Shown piece by piece: positions 8,420-16,791 of a stretch of DNA of 64,000 nt (position 1 is the stretch's first letter; every line of letters begins with the position of its first letter). The notes under the pieces are model-generated. The model worked only from the letters and a program-made list of their open reading frames with translations, was not told where the DNA came from and ran no database searches. The stretch is from Mesorhizobium sp. M8A.F.Ca.ET.218.01.1.1 (lineage in GTDB: Bacteria > Pseudomonadota > Alphaproteobacteria > Rhizobiales > Rhizobiaceae), in the NCBI RefSeq assembly GCF_004791165.1, contig NZ_SRUZ01000005.1, positions 434,001 to 498,000 on the forward strand, read 5' to 3'. Made by a program: the position numbers and the translations under genes.

Positions 8420-9586
8420 CTACCGCTGGCTGCGATCGAGTTCGGTCGAAGCGGTGCTGAGCGGATCGGCCGCAGCGAAGGCGGCGTCGAGTTGTGCGGG
8501 CGAGCGCTGCCCGGCCCGCTTCCAGGCGACATACTGGACGATGCCGAAGCCCGGCCGTGGCGGCACCGTCTTCACGACAGGCATGCGAAACCCGTCGCGG
8601 AATTTCGACCAGCGCGAACCGAGCACCGCGACTATTTCCTCGACGGTCGGCGGCGTCGCCACATCGGCGTAGATGATAGTGGCCTTGCCGGTCAGGGCGG
8701 CTTCCCGCGAGAGTGGCACCGGCACGCTGGCAAGATAATCGGAAGGCACGTCGAGCAGTCCGCCGAATGGCCATTGCTGGCGCAGCGCGGCGGCATTCGT
8801 CGGCACCACGTTGACGTCGATATCGTTCGGCGTGCCGGCGACCCGATAAGGGCAGCGGAAGCGGCCGCAATTGGCCTGCGCCGAGAACTGCCAGAGCGCA
8901 TAGCCCTGCCAGTTGCCCATCGGAAAATGCACTTCGATGTCAGGTTTGTAGCGCGCGTACCAAAGCGGCAGCCGCGACAAGAGCCGGTATTTGTAGCGGT
9001 TGTCGGCGATGTACTGGGCGGTCTTGCCGTTGGTGTAGAGCACTGGGAAGCGGCCGATGCGCCGGTGCACCTGGCGCACGAACTCCTCGGCGTCGTCGAG
9101 CGACATCCATTGCGTGGGATCGATGCCCTCGATGTCGAGGGCCATGAGATCATCCGGCGCGGGGTCGGCGAAATCGAGGAAATTGTTGGCCTGCTCGACT
9201 GGATTGCCGGGGCGGGCGAGGTGATAGGCGCCCCACTTCATGCCGAGCGCCTTGGCCACGACCCTGCGTGTCTGGAACAGCTCGCGCGTCACCGCGTGGC
9301 GCTTCCATAGCGTCTTGCAGAGCTTCACCTCAGTGTCGCCGCCGGAACAGAAATAGGGTGGCGGCATGCCGTCGGACGCCTTGTTGATGAAGGCGACGAT
9401 GCGCTTGTCGGTGGCAAGCTGGGCCCAGTCGATGGAATTGTATTCGTAGGCGTCGATGACCAGGGCGCGGTCGGCGTTCTTCCACGGCTCGGAGAAATCC
9501 GAAGCCTTTGCCGCGGGCGACAGCGCCATTGCTGCCGCGAAAGCGAGAAGCGCCGTGCGGCGAAGGAAGCGCGCCGTCCTTTTCAA
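8420..9586 (-). CDS. Exported GH25 lysozyme-like glycosidase
   Basis: Secreted protein of 388 residues with a signal peptide (RRTALLAFAAAMALSPAAKAS, cleavage near 29). The first 240 residues resemble glycoside hydrolase family 25 muramidases: an early Asp in VIDAYEYNS, AFINKASDG, KWGAYHLARPG, and the catalytic-like ALDIEG near residue 150 (Asp-x-Glu), then a Tyr-Thr-Asn-Gly strand and the late DIDVN. Family enzymes cleave the beta-1,4 bonds of peptidoglycan. The C-terminal 120 residues (PTVEEIVAVLGSRW and following) form a small extra domain that I do not recognise. Peptidoglycan activity is inferred from the fold signature only. Confidence 0.72.
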   Translation of the reverse strand: MKRTARFLRRTALLAFAAAMALSPAAKASDFSEPWKNADRALVIDAYEYNSIDWAQLATDKRIVAFINKASDGMPPPYFCSGGDTEVKLCKTLWKRHAVTRELFQTRRVVAKALGMKWGAYHLARPGNPVEQANNFLDFADPAPDDLMALDIEGIDPTQWMSLDDAEEFVRQVHRRIGRFPVLYTNGKTAQYIADNRYKYRLLSRLPLWYARYKPDIEVHFPMGNWQGYALWQFSAQANCGRFRCPYRVAGTPNDIDVNVVPTNAAALRQQWPFGGLLDVPSDYLASVPVPLSREAALTGKATIIYADVATPPTVEEIVAVLGSRWSKFRDGFRMPVVKTVPPRPGFGIVQYVAWKRAGQRSPAQLDAAFAAADPLSTASTELDRSQR

Positions 9587-9704
9587 AACAGGGAATCCCC
9601 GTTGATTAAGGGCGAATGCTGAACCGCTATGGTTAAGGAATACTTTTCGAGCCGATGCGGTGCGTCAGGCGAACAGCTTCAACGCCGTCGCTACCAAGCT
9701 GTGG

Positions 9705-9941
9705 TCACCGTCGGATAAGGGGCTGAAATTCAAACGGGTCGGGCGCGGGCTCTTGTCGCAATGTGCCTTCCGCGACGCGCTTGCCGTGGTGGGCAAGCGA
9801 GCATCGCGGCGAGCACAATATGCCGCGATCCGACCAGTAGGCGGCGCCGTTTGCCAGCTCGCCGTGATAGTAGGAAAACCCGGCTGCCCGGTAGGGCAAG
9901 CCGCATTCGATACAGCGATAGGCGTCAGGTCTGGCAAGCAT
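9705..9941 (-). CDS. Small zinc-ribbon-like protein
   Basis: A 78-residue protein hidden among several longer overlapping frames. It starts MLARPDAYRCIECGLPYRAA and has two cysteine pairs, C10-x2-C13 and C43-x3-C47 (GILCSPRC), which suggest one bound zinc. Between them is an aromatic-rich segment (FSYYHGELANGAAYWSDR), and the protein ends in a basic/proline tail. The start ATG at 9941 has a ggaac purine patch upstream. I do not know the family or function. The paired cysteines and ordinary composition make it far more likely to be coding than the competing frames, which are rich in Arg, Ser and Pro. Confidence 0.6.
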   Translation of the reverse strand: MLARPDAYRCIECGLPYRAAGFSYYHGELANGAAYWSDRGILCSPRCSLAHHGKRVAEGTLRQEPAPDPFEFQPLIRR

Positions 9942-10041
9942 GGAATGTTCCGGTCGGCTGGTTTTTTCGCCGGTCGATTTGATCCGGCATCGGTCGAATT
10001 TAGTACAGGCCGGCCCGATTGCAAAATCCGCGTGACAAAAT

Positions 10042-10057
10042 TTGACGTTTACGTAAA
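10042..10057. promoter_or_regulatory. Candidate MerR-family (LiuR-like) operator
   Basis: TTGACGTTTACGTAAA is a near-perfect dyad (TTGACGT-TT-ACGTAAA, one mismatched pair) in an otherwise AT-poor region, 92 bases before an acyl-CoA dehydrogenase/enoyl-CoA hydratase pair. Sites of this form are described from memory for MerR-type regulators of acyl-CoA and branched-chain amino-acid catabolism (LiuR). No such regulator gene lies in the window. Confidence 0.45.
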
Positions 10058-10149
10058 AAGAAGATGGGAGACCGCCCAAATGCGGATGGTTTTGCTGCGG
10101 CACTGGCTCTAGGGTCGGCGAGGCCGATGCATCAGGAGGATCGAGCGGC

Positions 10150-11919
10150 ATGTATCGGGCACCGGTCGAGGATATCGCGTTCACCGTGAAGCATGTGGCC
10201 GGCATGAAATCGGCCATCGATGCCGGAGCGTTCGGCGATCTCGGCGAGGATCTGGTCGATGCCGTCCTTGGCGAGGCCGGCCGTTTCGCCACCGAGGAGG
10301 TGGCCCCGCTTTACAAGATCGGCGACGAACAAGGTGCCGTGCTGAAGGATGCGGTCGTCACCACCCCGACGGGCTGGAAAGAACTCTATCGCCGCTGGAT
10401 CGACGGCGGCTGGAACGCGCTCTCCGGGCCGGAAGAGTATGGCGGGCAGGCGCTGCCGACGATGCTCGGCGTCGCCGCGCTCGAAATGTGGAATTCGGCC
10501 GCCATGGCGTTCGGCATCGGCCCGACGCTGACCATGGGCGCGGTCGAAGCGCTGGACAAGCACGCTTCCGAGGAGCTCAAGGCGAAATACCTCGCAAAGC
10601 TCGTCTCCGGCGAGTGGATGGGCACGATGAACCTGACCGAGCCGCAGGCGGGCTCCGACCTCGCCGCGCTACGCGCCCGCGCCGAGCCGGCCGGCGACGG
10701 CACCTACCGCATCTTCGGCCAGAAGATTTTCATCACCTATGGCGAGCACGATTTCACCGACAACATCGTCCATCTGGTGCTGGCGCGGCTGCCCGATGCG
10801 CCCGCCGGAACACGCGGCATCTCGCTGTTCCTGGTGCCGAAATTCCTGGTCGGCGACGATGGGTCGATCGGAGCGCGCAACGACGTCTTCTGTTCCGGCC
10901 TCGAGCACAAGCTCGGCATCCACGCCTCGCCGACCTGCACCATGATCTATGGCGACGGCTTTCAAGGCGCCAAGCCAGGCGCCATCGGCTGGCTGATCGG
11001 CGAGGAGAACAAGGGCCTCGCCTGCATGTTCACCATGATGAACAATGCCCGTCTGGCCGTCGGCATGCAGGGTGTCGCGGTCGCGGAAGCCGCGACCCAG
11101 AAAGCGATCGCCTACGCCAATGAACGGCGTCAGGGTAAGGCGGCGGATTACGCTGGTGCCGGCATGGCGCCGATCGTTCACCACCCGGACGTGCAACGCA
11201 ATCTCCTGACGATGAAGGCGCTGACGCAGATCGCCCGCGCCATCAGCTACAGTTGCGCCCACGCCATCGATCTCGCGCGCGTATCGTCGGGTGACGAGGC
11301 GGGGCATTGGCGCGACCGCGCCAATCTCTTGACGCCGCTGGCCAAGGCTTTTTCCACCGATATCGGCGTCGAGGTTGCCTCGCTCGGCGTCCAGGTGCAT
11401 GGCGGCATGGGCTTCATCGAGGAAACGGGTGCGGCGGCTCTCTACCGCGACGCCCGCATCGCGCCGATCTATGAGGGCACCAACGGCATCCAGGCGATCG
11501 ATCTGGTGATGCGCAAGCTGCCGCTCGGCGGCGGCGAGCACGTGCATCGCTTTATCGACGAACTGGCTGGTATCGCCAATGCAGTGCGCACCTCCAACCT
11601 GCAAGGCTTCGGCCGAACCGCCGATCTTCTGGGTGCGGCCCTTGGCGATCTGACGCAAGCGACCCGCTTCCTGCAAAAACTGGCGGCCGATGGTCAGACG
11701 GACAAGGCGCTGGCTGGCGCCACGCCGTATCTGCGGCTGATCTCGCTCGCCGCCGGCGGCGCCTATCTGGCGCGCGGCGCTCTTGCCGATCAGGGCCGCA
11801 TCGCGCTGTGCCGCTTCTTCGCCGAGAATCTTATCGGCGAGGCCGGCGCGTTGAAAGACCGCGTCATCGACGGCGGCGACAGCCTTGCCGCTGCCGGCAA
11901 GGCGCTGATTTCCGCCTGA
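10150..11919 (+). CDS. Acyl-CoA dehydrogenase, long (DmdC-like) form
   Basis: FAD-dependent acyl-CoA dehydrogenase of 589 residues, about 200 longer than classic short-chain enzymes. It matches the long subfamily that includes DmdC (3-methylthiopropionyl-CoA dehydrogenase). Visible parts are MNLTEPQAGSDLAALR (FAD/substrate strand), GEHDFTDNIVHLVLAR, GVQVHGGMGFIEETGAA and the catalytic region APIYEGTNGIQAIDLV. The extra C-terminal four-helix part begins near residue 470. A good ribosome site (aggagg) lies 10 bases before the ATG. It is followed after 20 bases by an enoyl-CoA hydratase, so the pair should catalyse successive steps of an acyl-CoA degradation route. Substrate unknown; DMSP breakdown should not be assumed from the DmdC resemblance. 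Confidence 0.88.
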   Translation: MYRAPVEDIAFTVKHVAGMKSAIDAGAFGDLGEDLVDAVLGEAGRFATEEVAPLYKIGDEQGAVLKDAVVTTPTGWKELYRRWIDGGWNALSGPEEYGGQALPTMLGVAALEMWNSAAMAFGIGPTLTMGAVEALDKHASEELKAKYLAKLVSGEWMGTMNLTEPQAGSDLAALRARAEPAGDGTYRIFGQKIFITYGEHDFTDNIVHLVLARLPDAPAGTRGISLFLVPKFLVGDDGSIGARNDVFCSGLEHKLGIHASPTCTMIYGDGFQGAKPGAIGWLIGEENKGLACMFTMMNNARLAVGMQGVAVAEAATQKAIAYANERRQGKAADYAGAGMAPIVHHPDVQRNLLTMKALTQIARAISYSCAHAIDLARVSSGDEAGHWRDRANLLTPLAKAFSTDIGVEVASLGVQVHGGMGFIEETGAAALYRDARIAPIYEGTNGIQAIDLVMRKLPLGGGEHVHRFIDELAGIANAVRTSNLQGFGRTADLLGAALGDLTQATRFLQKLAADGQTDKALAGATPYLRLISLAAGGAYLARGALADQGRIALCRFFAENLIGEAGALKDRVIDGGDSLAAAGKALISA

Positions 11920-11939
11920 CATTCACTGAGGATACAATC

Positions 11940-12692
11940 GTGACAGACCACATTCTCGTCGAGCGCCAGGGCGCGATCCAGATCATCCGCATGAACCGCC
12001 CCGACAAGAAGAACGCGCTGACGCGCGCCATGTATGCGGCGATGTCGGCGGCCCTTGCCGAAGGCGACGCCGATCCGGCGATCCGCGTCCATGTCTTTCT
12101 CGGCGTGCCCGGCGCCTTCTCCTCCGGCAACGACCTCGGCGACTTCATGGTGGTGGCCACTGGCGGCGATGGTGGCACGGAGGTCTGGGATTTCCTGATG
12201 GCGCTGGCGCGGGTCGAGAAACCGATGGTCTCGGGCGTCGACGGCATCGCGGTCGGCATCGGCACCACGATCAACCTGCATTGCGACCTGACCTTCGCCA
12301 CGCCACGCACCGTGTTCCGCACGCCCTTCGTCGATCTCGGCCTCGTGCCCGAGGCCGGATCGAGCCTTTTGGCGCCGCGCATCCTCGGCCAGCAAGCTGC
12401 GTTTGCGCTGCTCGGCCTCGGCGAGGGCTTTTCGGCCGAGCGGGCGAAGGCCGTCGGGCTGATCTACGAGGTGGTCGAGGAAGGCGCGCTGGAGGCTTCG
12501 GTGCTGGCGGCGGCTGGCCAGATCGCGGCCAAGCCGCCGCAGGCACTGAGGATCGCGCGCGACCTGATGCGTGGCTCACGCGACGACCTCGTCGCCCGCA
12601 TCGGGGTAGAGAGCGAGCATTTCCGCGAGCGGCTGAAATCCGACGAGGCGCGCGCCGCCCTCACGGCATTCATGACCAGGAAAAAGGGCTGA
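11940..12692 (+). CDS. Enoyl-CoA hydratase/isomerase family protein
   Basis: Crotonase-fold protein of 250 residues, expected to hydrate an enoyl-CoA or isomerise it. Family signatures are RMNRPDKKNALTRAMY at the start, GAFSSGNDLGDF forming the first oxyanion loop, and MVSGVDGIAVGIGTTINLHCDL forming the second. The end is PPQALRIARDLMRG and a polar tail. The start is a GTG at 11940 behind tgagga; the upstream frame is open but overlaps the dehydrogenase gene. Gene order with the acyl-CoA dehydrogenase suggests one operon. The usual two catalytic Glu positions are not both obvious to me, so isomerase or hydratase activity cannot be separated. Confidence 0.88.
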   Translation: MTDHILVERQGAIQIIRMNRPDKKNALTRAMYAAMSAALAEGDADPAIRVHVFLGVPGAFSSGNDLGDFMVVATGGDGGTEVWDFLMALARVEKPMVSGVDGIAVGIGTTINLHCDLTFATPRTVFRTPFVDLGLVPEAGSSLLAPRILGQQAAFALLGLGEGFSAERAKAVGLIYEVVEEGALEASVLAAAGQIAAKPPQALRIARDLMRGSRDDLVARIGVESEHFRERLKSDEARAALTAFMTRKKG

Positions 12693-12703
12693 ACCTTACC
12701 CTT

Positions 12704-13321
12704 TCAGGGATACAGCCTCGTCTTGCTCCAGCCACCATCGGCGTCGCGCGAGAAGACCACTCGGTCATGCAGCCGGAACGGCCTGTCGTGCCAGAATTCG
12801 ATGGTCTTCGGTACGATGCGGAAGCCCGACCAATGTTTCGGTCGCGGGATATCGCCGATGGCATAACGCGCCGTGTATTCGGCGACCGCCTTTTCCAGCG
12901 CGAAGCGGCTTTCCAGCGGTCGCGATTGCTTCGAGGCCCAGGCGCCGATGCGGCTGCCGCGCGGGCGCGTCGCATAATAGGCGTCGGCCTCGGCATTGTT
13001 GACGATCTCGACCGGACCGCGCACGCGCACTTGCCGGCGCAGCGATTTCCAATGGAAACACATCGCCGCCTTCATACTGCCTAGAATCTCCTGGCCCTTG
13101 GCACTCTCGAAATTCGTGTAGAACACAAAGCCGCTTTCATCGAACCCCTTGAGCAGCACCATCCGTACGTCCGGCATGCCCTCGGCATCGACGGTCGCCA
13201 GCGCCACGCCGTTGGCGTCGTTGATTTCGCTCTTGGTGGCGTCGTCCAGCCATGCGGCAAAAAGGCGAAACGGCTCGGCGGCCTCGGTAAAGTCACCGCT
13301 TGTTAACTCTGCATCACTCAT
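12704..13321 (-). CDS. pdxH: Pyridoxine/pyridoxamine 5'-phosphate oxidase
   Basis: FMN-dependent last step of vitamin B6 synthesis and salvage, making pyridoxal 5'-phosphate. 205 residues. Family signatures: GMPDVRMVLLKGFDESGFVFYTN, the FMN-binding WKSLRRQVRVRGPVE, ASKQSRPLESR, and the C-terminal GFRIVPKTIEFWHDRPFRLHDR and the final RLYP. I take the ATG at 13321 (MSDAELTSGDF), since the 4 extra codons upstream begin with TTG. It is divergent from the lipoprotein gene, with only about 40 bases between starts, and convergent with the hydratase gene. Confidence 0.96.
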   Translation of the reverse strand: MSDAELTSGDFTEAAEPFRLFAAWLDDATKSEINDANGVALATVDAEGMPDVRMVLLKGFDESGFVFYTNFESAKGQEILGSMKAAMCFHWKSLRRQVRVRGPVEIVNNAEADAYYATRPRGSRIGAWASKQSRPLESRFALEKAVAEYTARYAIGDIPRPKHWSGFRIVPKTIEFWHDRPFRLHDRVVFSRDADGGWSKTRLYP

Positions 13322-13361
13322 AGTTTTTCTCAAATTGTCACGAAATCAGGGAGGTTGCCGA

Positions 13362-13823
13362 TTGTCGCGTATCGCGCAAGCTTTTGACAGCAGGCAATGG
13401 GGCGTTATCGCTTCTGCCAGCGCGAAAGTTGCGATCGTGTCAATCGTCCTGCCGCTTGCTGGCTGCGGCGCGGGAGGCTTCAGCCTTGAGAAAGCCGAAG
13501 TCGACCGCTCGATCCTGACCTCAAGCACATCGGCTTCGGCCAAGCCCGCTGATACGGATCGCGACTCCGACCAGACGACGATCGGCAATGCGGTATCGTC
13601 CGCCGACATCGAGCAACTCGGTGGCCAGGCAGTGCCCTGGGCGAATGCCGGCACCGGCTCGCGCGGCTCCATCACGGAGCTGGCGGAATTGAAGGACAGC
13701 GGCCAGACGTGCCGCCGCTTCAAGGCTTCTCGCGAGAGCTTTGACGGCGTTGCCATGTTCGAGGGTGAACTCTGTCTCGCCAGTGCCGGCGGCTGGCGCA
13801 TGCAGGGCTTCAAGGCGCTCTGA
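13362..13823 (+). CDS. RT0821/Lpp0805-type surface lipoprotein
   Basis: Small exported protein of 153 residues. The reading starts at a TTG (13362), fixed by a good gggagg ribosome site 7 bases upstream and by the lack of any ATG before the hydrophobic segment. A lipobox-like PLAGC puts the lipidated cysteine at residue 35, so it is probably anchored in the outer or inner membrane. The second half (WANAGTGSRGSI, then CRRFKASRESFDG ... GGWRMQGF) matches the RT0821/Lpp0805 surface-protein family, related to the 17-kDa rickettsial antigen ending. Function unknown. It sits between pdxH and a J-domain gene. Confidence 0.72.
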   Translation: MSRIAQAFDSRQWGVIASASAKVAIVSIVLPLAGCGAGGFSLEKAEVDRSILTSSTSASAKPADTDRDSDQTTIGNAVSSADIEQLGGQAVPWANAGTGSRGSITELAELKDSGQTCRRFKASRESFDGVAMFEGELCLASAGGWRMQGFKAL

Positions 13824-13923
13824 TTTTCCACCTTTGATATGACGCACCGCTACTGGAATTTCTTCCTATGCGAGCGCATATAGGGGGCAAGTATGGACTC
13901 ACTCCTTTTCCAGGGCAGGAAGC

Positions 13924-14856
13924 ATGCGCGACCCCTATGAGGTCCTGGGCGTTGCAAAGAACGCATCGGCCAAGGACATAAAATCGGCGTACCGGAAACT
14001 CGCCAAGAAGCATCATCCGGACCAGAATCCGAATGATCCCAAGGCGAAGGACCGTTTTGCCGCGGCCAATCAGGCCTATGAGGTCATCGGCGACGAGAAA
14101 AGCCGTGCCGCTTTCGATCGTGGCGAGATCGACGCCGATGGCAAGCCGCGTTTCCAGGGTTTTGAAGGCGCGGCTGGTGGCGGCGACCCCTTTGCCGGGT
14201 TTCGCCGCCAGCAACAGGGCGCTGGCGGCTCGCGATTCGAGTTCCGCTCGGGCCGTCCAGGTGGCGATCCGTTCGACGGCAACAGCGACATCTTCAGCCA
14301 GATTTTCGGCGATGCCTTTTCAGGCGCGCGCGGGTCAGCCGCAGGCGACCGCCGCCAGCCGGCGACATCGGCCGATTTGAACGTCACGCTCGACATTACC
14401 ATCGAGGAAGCCGCGAACGCCGAAAAGGTGACGGCGATGTTCCCGGACGGCCGCAAGGTGGCGGTCAAGCTGCCGGCCTATGTCGAGGATGGCCAAACCA
14501 TCCGTTTGAAAGGCCAGGGTGAGCAGGGGCCGGGCCAGCCCGGCGACGCACTGGTCAAGATTCACATCCGTCGCCATCCGCGCTACCGCATCGAGGGCCG
14601 CGACCTGCACGCCGATCTGCCGGTGACGCTGGCGGATGCGGTGCTGGGCGCCAAGGTGCCGGTCGAGACGCCGACCGGCAGACTCGCGGTCAATGTTCCC
14701 GCCTGGTCGAGCTCGGACAAGGTCCTGCGGCTCAAGGGCAGGGGCTTGCCCGAGAAAGCCGGCGGCCATGGCGATCTCTACGCGCATGTGCGCATCATGC
14801 TGCCGGAAGGCGGCGACAGCGCGCTCGAATCGCTGTTGCGTGGCCAAAAAGGCTGA
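13924..14856 (+). CDS. J-domain co-chaperone without zinc finger (CbpA/DnaJ-class)
   Basis: DnaK co-chaperone of 310 residues. The J domain occupies residues 3-68 with HPD at 31-33, the motif that stimulates the DnaK ATPase. A Gly/Phe/Arg-rich linker (GGDPFAGFRRQQQGAGGSRFEF) follows to about residue 130, then two beta-rich client-binding domains (LDITIEEAANAEKV, HPRYRIEGRDLHADLPVTLADAVLGAKV). The four CxxCxGxG repeats of true DnaJ are absent, and there is no cysteine at all, so it is a class B protein like CbpA. fabI follows about 100 bases later. Confidence 0.9.
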   Translation: MRDPYEVLGVAKNASAKDIKSAYRKLAKKHHPDQNPNDPKAKDRFAAANQAYEVIGDEKSRAAFDRGEIDADGKPRFQGFEGAAGGGDPFAGFRRQQQGAGGSRFEFRSGRPGGDPFDGNSDIFSQIFGDAFSGARGSAAGDRRQPATSADLNVTLDITIEEAANAEKVTAMFPDGRKVAVKLPAYVEDGQTIRLKGQGEQGPGQPGDALVKIHIRRHPRYRIEGRDLHADLPVTLADAVLGAKVPVETPTGRLAVNVPAWSSSDKVLRLKGRGLPEKAGGHGDLYAHVRIMLPEGGDSALESLLRGQKG

Positions 14857-14960
14857 TCGAGAGCTTTGTCCCCCGAACTGTCCGGTTTGAACGCTTGAAG
14901 GGGCTGTGTGCCTGTGCGATAGGCACTCCACAAAGCAGAAACCTTGCGGAGAGCGCTGAC

Positions 14961-15779
14961 ATGGCGGGTGGACAGGGCCTAATGGCCGGCAAGCGCGGCC
15001 TTATTCTTGGCGTCGCCAACAACAGGTCGATCGCCTATGGCATTGCCAAGGCCTGCGTCGATCACGGCGCAGAGATCGCACTGACCTATCAGGGCGAAGC
15101 CTTCAAGAAACGAGTCGAACCGCTGGCGGCGGAGCTGGGCGCCTTTGTCGCCGGCCATTGCGACGTCACCGATCCCGCGAGTCTGGACGAGGTTTTCGCC
15201 AACGTCGCCAAGCATTGGGGCAAGCTCGATTTCCTCGTCCACGCCATCGCTTTTTCCGACAAGGACGAGCTGACCGGCCGCTATGTCGAGACGACGCGGG
15301 ACAATTTCCTGCGCACCATGGACATTTCGGTCTATTCCTTCACCACCATCGCCAAGCGAGCCGAAGCGCTGATGACCGAGGGCGGTTCGCTGCTGACGCT
15401 GACCTATTACGGCGCCGAGAAGGTGATGCCGCACTATAACGTCATGGGCGTCGCCAAGGCGGCACTCGAGGCCAGCGTGCGTTACCTCGCGGTTGATCTT
15501 GGCGCCAAGAAGATCCGCGTCAACGCGATTTCCGCCGGCCCGATCAAGACGCTTGCCGCCTCCGGCATCGGCGATTTCCGCTACATCCTGAAGTGGAACG
15601 AATACAATTCGCCGCTGAAACAGACGGTCACGCAGGAAGAAGTCGGCGATTCCGGGGTCTATTTCCTGTCCGACCTGTCGCGTGGCGTCACCGGCGAGGT
15701 GCACCATGTCGATTCCGGCTATCACGTCGTCGGCATGAAGGCGGTCGACGCGCCGGATATTTCGACGGTCAAGGATTAG
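14961..15779 (+). CDS. fabI: Enoyl-[acyl-carrier-protein] reductase (NADH)
   Basis: Reduces trans-2-enoyl-ACP in the last step of each fatty-acid elongation round; the target of triclosan. 272 residues, typical of rhizobial FabI. N-terminal nucleotide-binding GKRGLILGVANNRSIAYGIA, then the active-site pair Tyr149 and Tyr159 with Lys166 (Y-x6-K: YNVMGVAK). The C-terminal GVTGEVHHVDSGYHVVGM is also typical. I chose the ATG at 14961 (ggagagc upstream); a second ATG at 14982 (MAGKRG) is possible. Many rhizobia carry two fabI copies; only one is in this window. Upstream is the J-domain gene, downstream a histidine phosphatase. Confidence 0.95.
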   Translation: MAGGQGLMAGKRGLILGVANNRSIAYGIAKACVDHGAEIALTYQGEAFKKRVEPLAAELGAFVAGHCDVTDPASLDEVFANVAKHWGKLDFLVHAIAFSDKDELTGRYVETTRDNFLRTMDISVYSFTTIAKRAEALMTEGGSLLTLTYYGAEKVMPHYNVMGVAKAALEASVRYLAVDLGAKKIRVNAISAGPIKTLAASGIGDFRYILKWNEYNSPLKQTVTQEEVGDSGVYFLSDLSRGVTGEVHHVDSGYHVVGMKAVDAPDISTVKD

Positions 15780-15831
15780 TTCTCTCCGCCTGTCCTGCGT
15801 CCAGGCCCTGGCCCGATCTCCGGAAGAGCTG

Positions 15832-16419
15832 ATGTATCCGCTGGTTTATATCGTGCGCCACGGCCAGACCGCGTGGAACGCCGAGTTCCGGCTTCAGGGC
15901 CAGGCCGACACCGATCTCAATGCTCTCGGCCGCGAGCAGGCGACCGGAAACGGGCATCGGCTGGCCGAACTCGTCGGCGTTCCCCAGGAATTCGACTTCG
16001 TCGCCAGTCCGATGAGACGCACGCGCGAAACGATGGAACGCATCCGCGCCGCCATGAAACTCGATCCGCTCGCCTACCGAACCGATATCAGGCTCATTGA
16101 AGTCAATTTCGGCGATTGGCAGAGTTTTACCTTTGCCGAGCTCGAGACGCGGTCTCCCGGGGCAAGCAGGACGCGTGCTCGCGACAAATGGAATTTTCAG
16201 CCGCCGGGCGAAGGCGCCGAGAGCTACCAGATGCTGCTCGAGCGGGTGAAGCCATGGTTCGACGAGATCGACCGCGAGACGATTTGTGTCACGCATGGCG
16301 GCGTCATGCGCACCCTGTTTCGCTTCGTGCTTGATATGCCCGAGGACGAAGCGGCGAACCTGGAGATACCGCAGGATCGCGTGCTCAAACTTGAAGGCCG
16401 GAGCCTGGAATGGCTTTAG
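15832..16419 (+). CDS. Histidine phosphatase family protein (phosphoglycerate-mutase-like)
   Basis: Phosphatase of 195 residues with an intact active site: the phospho-acceptor RHG at residues 9-11 (IVRHGQTAWN), SPMRRTRETM for the second arginine, and THGGVMRTLF for the second catalytic histidine. It lacks the insertions of true cofactor-dependent phosphoglycerate mutase, so a broad phosphatase is more likely than a glycolytic enzyme. It begins 52 bases after fabI and may share its transcript. Substrate unknown. Confidence 0.85.
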   Translation: MYPLVYIVRHGQTAWNAEFRLQGQADTDLNALGREQATGNGHRLAELVGVPQEFDFVASPMRRTRETMERIRAAMKLDPLAYRTDIRLIEVNFGDWQSFTFAELETRSPGASRTRARDKWNFQPPGEGAESYQMLLERVKPWFDEIDRETICVTHGGVMRTLFRFVLDMPEDEAANLEIPQDRVLKLEGRSLEWL

Positions 16420-16444
16420 GGCGCCTGATGACGACCTATTGCTA

Positions 16445-16493
16445 ATGCATGTCGCCCAAAAGTGACCTCGGTTTTGGGGAAGACGACATGCAT
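16445..16493. repeat. Inverted repeat with atgcatgtcg arms
   Basis: Ten-base arms atgcatgtcg (16445-16454) and cgacatgcat (16484-16493) flank a second pairing of cccaaaa with ttttgggg, giving a stem of about 17 base pairs around a short loop. It stands between the histidine phosphatase and the DUF1344 gene, which converge on it. It may be a short dispersed rhizobial repeat or a terminator. Confidence 0.6.
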
Positions 16494-16502
16494 AAAAACA
16501 AA

Positions 16503-16534
16503 GAACTAAAGCGCGTCGCGACGCGCTTTAGTTC
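16503..16534. terminator. 32-base perfect palindrome at the DUF1344 stop
   Basis: gaactaaagcgcgtcg followed directly by its exact complement, with no loop. The DUF1344 stop codon (16528-16530, minus strand) lies inside it. On RNA it would fold into a hairpin with a GC-rich top and an AU-rich base ending in A/U residues, which fits a bidirectional terminator. The perfection over 32 bases also fits a mobile palindromic repeat. Confidence 0.55.
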
Positions 16535-16791
16535 GTGTCGCCGTCTCCCGGCAACTGCATGTCGGTGACGACGTTTTCGCCATCGGTAACATCGTAAGCG
16601 ATGACGATGTCCATGCCCGGCTTCAGCGCGTCGAGATCGGTTTCGGCGTTCAGCTTGTAGGATTTGCCGTCGTCCAGCGTCAGGGTCAGCGCATCCTTGT
16701 CGACCTTCTTGATCAGGCCTTCGGTCTGGCCGGCAAAGGCGGCGGTGGAAAGCAACAGCGTGGCGGCAACAGCGCCAATCAGGGTACGCAT
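16528..16791 (-). CDS. DUF1344 periplasmic protein
   Basis: Exported protein of 87 residues with a clear signal peptide (MRTLIGAVAATLLLSTAAFA, cleavage after AFA). The mature part is a small beta-rich domain (EGLIKKVDKDALTLTLDDGKSY) that matches the DUF1344 family found in rhizobia. Function unknown. The gene ends inside a 32-base palindrome. It is divergent from aroC with about 185 bases between starts, which hold both promoters. Confidence 0.82.
   Translation of the reverse strand: MRTLIGAVAATLLLSTAAFAGQTEGLIKKVDKDALTLTLDDGKSYKLNAETDLDALKPGMDIVIAYDVTDGENVVTDMQLPGDGDTN

Noticed and set aside
10150..11919. Assignment of the long acyl-CoA dehydrogenase as DmdC for DMSP degradation
   Set aside because: Length and motifs fit the subfamily, but no dmdB, dmdD or other DMSP genes are present, so the substrate is left open.
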